64,000 nt of DNA from UBA6115 sp040776985 (GTDB lineage Bacteria > Bacillota > Clostridia > Christensenellales > Aristaeellaceae): contig JAXGZL010000001.1 of assembly GCA_040776985.1 (NCBI GenBank), positions 992,001-1,056,000 of the forward strand, given 5' to 3'. The first letter of the stretch is position 1. Each line of letters starts with the position of its first letter. Below, piece by piece: positions 61,614-64,000 of this stretch. The position numbers were made by a program, and so were the translations under genes. The notes beneath the pieces are model-generated. The model ran no database searches. It had not been told where the DNA came from and saw nothing but the letters and a program-made list of their open reading frames with translations.

Positions 61614-62495
61614 ATGATCATTCAGGACCATCACATTTTCGCCCTGGGCGAGGGCCGGGACAAGGCGCAGGAAGTGCCTGTGCGTATGCCCGTCACCTTT
61701 GTCACCTGCGACTGCTTTTTTAACCAGATTCAGCGTGAGGACGACGCGCTGGACCGGCTGGACTGGTCGCGCATCAACCCGGCGACAGGCCCTGTTGTTA
61801 TCAGGGAAGCCAGGGCCGGCGATGTTCTGAAGTTATCCATTAAAGGCATTGAGGTGACAGGCGATGGCACCATGTGCGCCATGCCAGGCGCCGGCGTGCT
61901 GGGGGATCAGCTGGGGGAGGTGTCCATCAAGCGCCTGCCCATCCGGGATGGCTTTGCGCACTTTAATGACCTGCGCCTGCCGCTGGACCCCATGATTGGC
62001 GTCATCGGCCTGGCTCCCAAAGGGGAGCCCGTTTCCTGCGGCGCGCCGGGCAGCCACGGCGGCAACATGGACAGCAGGATTCTGCGCCAGGGGACCACCC
62101 TGTACCTGCCGGTGTTCCACGATGGCGCTTTCTTTGCGGTCGGTGATGTGCACGCTCTGATGGGAGACGGGGAAATCATGGTCACCGGCGTGGAGGTGCC
62201 CGCCCGGGTGGTGCTGGTCTTTGATGTCATCAAAGGGCAGAGCATAGCGCATCCCATGGCGGAGGATGCCGCCTTTGTCTACACCCTTGCTTCCCATGAG
62301 GACCTGATGACAGCCATCACCCTGGCCACAGACAGCATGAACCAGGTGATCAGGCGGCAGCTGGGGCTTTCGCTCAGCGAGGCGGGAATGCTGCAAAGCG
62401 CCGTGGGCGATGTGCAGATCAGCCAGGTGGTGGACCCGCTGCTGACCGCGCGCTTTGCCATGCCCAAGGCTTATTTGAAAAAACTGTTTGACTGA
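61614..62495 (+). CDS. Acetamidase/formamidase family protein
   Basis: About 293 residues from ATG 61614 with AGGAGG upstream. Family elements include INPATGPVVIREARAGDVLKLSI (in two parts), GAPGSHGGNMD and FFAVGDVHALMGDGEI, typical of the FmdA/AmdA fold. Hydrolyses short-chain amides to ammonia and acid, so it may supply nitrogen together with glnA. Substrate untested. Ends 3 bases from the converging nadD stop. Confidence 0.9.
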   Translation: MIIQDHHIFALGEGRDKAQEVPVRMPVTFVTCDCFFNQIQREDDALDRLDWSRINPATGPVVIREARAGDVLKLSIKGIEVTGDGTMCAMPGAGVLGDQLGEVSIKRLPIRDGFAHFNDLRLPLDPMIGVIGLAPKGEPVSCGAPGSHGGNMDSRILRQGTTLYLPVFHDGAFFAVGDVHALMGDGEIMVTGVEVPARVVLVFDVIKGQSIAHPMAEDAAFVYTLASHEDLMTAITLATDSMNQVIRRQLGLSLSEAGMLQSAVGDVQISQVVDPLLTARFAMPKAYLKKLFD

Positions 62496-62498
62496 TGA

Positions 62499-63095
62499 TC
62501 AGCCTTGATATAAGCGGTTCTCTTGGATAAACGCTGCCACAGCCTTTGGCACCAGCGCTTTGATGTCATGTCCCTGCCGGATGGCCTCCCGCACCTGGCT
62601 GGAGGAGATGGGCAGGCCCCGGGCCTTCAGCAGACGGCTGACCAGGCCGTATTCCCTGTTCAGCCGGGCCTGCTCCGCCCGCACCTCCTTCACCTGGTCC
62701 CCTTCCCGCAGCACCACCAGCATGGTGCAAAGCTGGGCCACCTTCTCCGCGGTGCGCCAGGTGGGAAAGAGGAAGAGGGTGTCAGAGCCGATCAGATAGA
62801 CCAGCTCCCGCCGGGGCTGTTCCTGTTTTAGGGCCAGCAGGCTGTCCACCGTGTAGGTGCGGCCCCGGCGCCTGATCTCCATGTCGGAGGCGATGAAGCG
62901 CGGCTCCCCCTGGATGGCCAGGTTCACCATGTGCAGCCGGCTGGCGGCGGGGCAGTTGGGGGTTTTGTGGGGCGGGTCGCCGTCCGGAAGGAAGAGGATC
63001 TGGTCAAGCGCGGCCTCATCAAGGGCTGCCCCGGCCACATGCAGATGCCCCAGATGGATGGGGTCAAAGGTGCCGCCCATGATGCCCAGCTTCAT
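62499..63095 (-). CDS. nadD: Nicotinate-nucleotide adenylyltransferase
   Basis: Protein of 198 residues. Nucleotidyltransferase motif GIMGGTFDPIHLGHLHVA, PPHK in GDPPHKTPN, YLIGSD, and the C-terminal ISSSQVREAI (family ISST-x-IR). Adenylates nicotinate mononucleotide in NAD synthesis. AGGAGG precedes the ATG. The divergent nadE starts 136 bases away, so the NAD genes share a regulatory region. Confidence 0.95.
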   Translation of the reverse strand: MKLGIMGGTFDPIHLGHLHVAGAALDEAALDQILFLPDGDPPHKTPNCPAASRLHMVNLAIQGEPRFIASDMEIRRRGRTYTVDSLLALKQEQPRRELVYLIGSDTLFLFPTWRTAEKVAQLCTMLVVLREGDQVKEVRAEQARLNREYGLVSRLLKARGLPISSSQVREAIRQGHDIKALVPKAVAAFIQENRLYQG

Positions 63096-63158
63096 GCCTG
63101 CCTCCTGATGTGAATGTGCCTATCCTGATCATACCCGCTTTCAGGCCCGCTTCTTCCC

Positions 63159-63187
63159 TTGTCAAACGGGCCCTGCCGGTTTATGAT
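63159..63187 (+). promoter_or_regulatory. Promoter of nadE
   Basis: TTGTCA and TATGAT separated by 17 bases, in the divergent nadD/nadE gap. A GGAGG and GTG follow. Confidence 0.6.
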
Positions 63188-63230
63188 ATTTTTATCAGAG
63201 GCTTATATCAGGTGGCACAGGAGGTGGCAG

Positions 63231-64000
63231 GTGATGGACCAGCGGGTGATGGCGCTGTCCCCGGCAGCAGGAAGGCCGGGGGATGTGGCGGGCAACGCGG
63301 CAGCCATCCGGCCAGCGCTTCAGGAGGCCAGGGCTGCAGGTTGCCAGCTGCTGGTGCTGCCGGAGCTTTGCCTTGCCGGCTGCACCGCGGGGGAGCTGCT
63401 GGCCCATCCGCTGGTGATAAAGGCCTGCTGGGAGGAGGCGTGGTCCCTCGCCCGGGAAGCCGCGGGCATGGCCCTGGCGCTGGGGCTGCCGGTGATGATT
63501 GAGGGGCAGGTCTATAACGCCGCGGCGGTCATCTGGGAAGGCGCGGTTCAGGGCCTGGTGCTCAAACGCAATTTGTCCTGGCAGGAGCGGCAGCTGTTCA
63601 GCCCCGGGGACCAGGTGGCGCTTTCCGGCTGGCCCTGCCCTGTCCATGTGGGGGATCAGGGGTATTTCACGCTGCCGGATGGCAGGCGGCTGCAGGTCTG
63701 CTTTCTGGATGACATAAAAAAAGCCGGCTCAGCGGAGTTGCTGGCGCTGATGGGGGCGCTGCCGGCGCGGGCTGGCGGCAGACAGTCCCTTCGGCACCGG
63801 CTGTCCGCCTGCCTGGGGGAGGCTGTGGGCGCCTGGGCCAACGCGGGCCTGGCGGAATCCAGCACCGACCAGGTGTATGACGGCCAGTGCCTGACGTTGG
63901 CCCGGGGCCTGGTGCTGCGTTCCTCCGCCCACTTTGGGGGGGAGGCCTATCCCTTTGCCCCGGACCCGCGGATGCCCTATGCGCCCCTGCCCGGGGCAGC
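63231..64000 (+). CDS. nadE: NAD+ synthetase, glutamine-hydrolysing, N-terminal nitrilase part
   Basis: Open at the window's right end; about 256 residues are visible. Starts at GTG 63231 or ATG 63234, with AGGAGG 6 or 9 bases upstream. The N-terminal nitrilase (glutaminase) domain shows Glu in LPELCLAGC, Lys in VLKRNLSW and Cys in LQVCFLDD, the triad that releases ammonia for the synthetase domain, which would lie past the window edge. Directly divergent from nadD, the preceding enzyme of the pathway. Confidence 0.85.
   Translation, partial: MMDQRVMALSPAAGRPGDVAGNAAAIRPALQEARAAGCQLLVLPELCLAGCTAGELLAHPLVIKACWEEAWSLAREAAGMALALGLPVMIEGQVYNAAAVIWEGAVQGLVLKRNLSWQERQLFSPGDQVALSGWPCPVHVGDQGYFTLPDGRRLQVCFLDDIKKAGSAELLALMGALPARAGGRQSLRHRLSACLGEAVGAWANAGLAESSTDQVYDGQCLTLARGLVLRSSAHFGGEAYPFAPDPRMPYAPLPGA

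Overview
The window looks like chromosome of a G+C-rich member of the Bacillota, probably class Clostridia. The evidence is a Bacillota-style primosome pair (DnaD-domain protein plus DnaI/DnaC-type loader), HemZ, a bifunctional RelA/SpoT enzyme, a SigF/SigB-type sigma factor beside an RsbW/SpoIIAB-like partner, strong AGGAGG ribosome sites and TTGACA/TATAAT promoters. The replicative polymerase here is DnaE with a PHP domain. I cannot name the genus. Several features are unusual for a typical Gram-positive cell: an Lnt-like apolipoprotein N-acyltransferase, and exported binding proteins whose signal peptides have no lipobox cysteine.

Layout. 1-4.1 kb: a GntR/FadR regulator and an SDR reductase on the minus strand, then a plus-strand operon of a small membrane protein with divergent SecD and SecF. 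4.1-11.1 kb: recJ-relA-dtd-MBL hydrolase-hemZ operon, converging on an AAA ATPase. 12.4-20.3 kb (minus): dnaE-anti-sigma-sigma-tlyA-dnaD-dnaI, an operon that mixes replication genes with a sigma/anti-sigma pair. Divergently, mnmE and an RseC-like gene. 22.3-28 kb: an XRE-cupin regulator and potABCD polyamine transporter with a tandem 22-bp repeat over the promoter; a second PotD-like protein and tsaC lie on the other strand behind a 6S-like RNA. 29.5-32.8 kb: lnt, gpsA and a YjdF-like membrane protein. 32.8-40.2 kb: rpoB-rpoC (minus). 40.5-46.9 kb: an exported FMN/FAD reductase, a 2-hydroxyacid dehydrogenase, a DUF503 gene, and a minus cluster sfsA-(Imm5-like)-nucleotidyltransferase-GNAT. 47-50.97 kb: ilvE, followed by an A+T-rich insertion with two zinc-ribbon membrane proteins, bracketed by a second copy of the ilvE tail and its downstream sequence. 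51.1-52.5 kb: glnA with a very short hairpin leader. 52.7-55.8 kb: a three-gene ZorA/ZorB-like (MotA/MotB-like) operon without recognisable ZorC/D/E. 55.8-64 kb: EamA transporter, PduL-like phosphotransacylase, LuxR-type regulator, a large secreted CxxC-repeat protein, a zinc-ribbon protein, acetamidase/formamidase, nadD, and the start of a NAD synthetase (nadE) that runs off the right end.

Most genes are housekeeping: replication, transcription, stringent response, tRNA quality control, NAD and nitrogen metabolism, polyamine uptake. The parts most likely to hold new biology are the ZorAB-like trio with its unknown third subunit and structured upstream region, the A+T-rich two-gene insertion between duplicated ilvE tails with its dense 13-bp motif arrays, the sigma/anti-sigma pair inside the replication operon, and the reduced SecDF.
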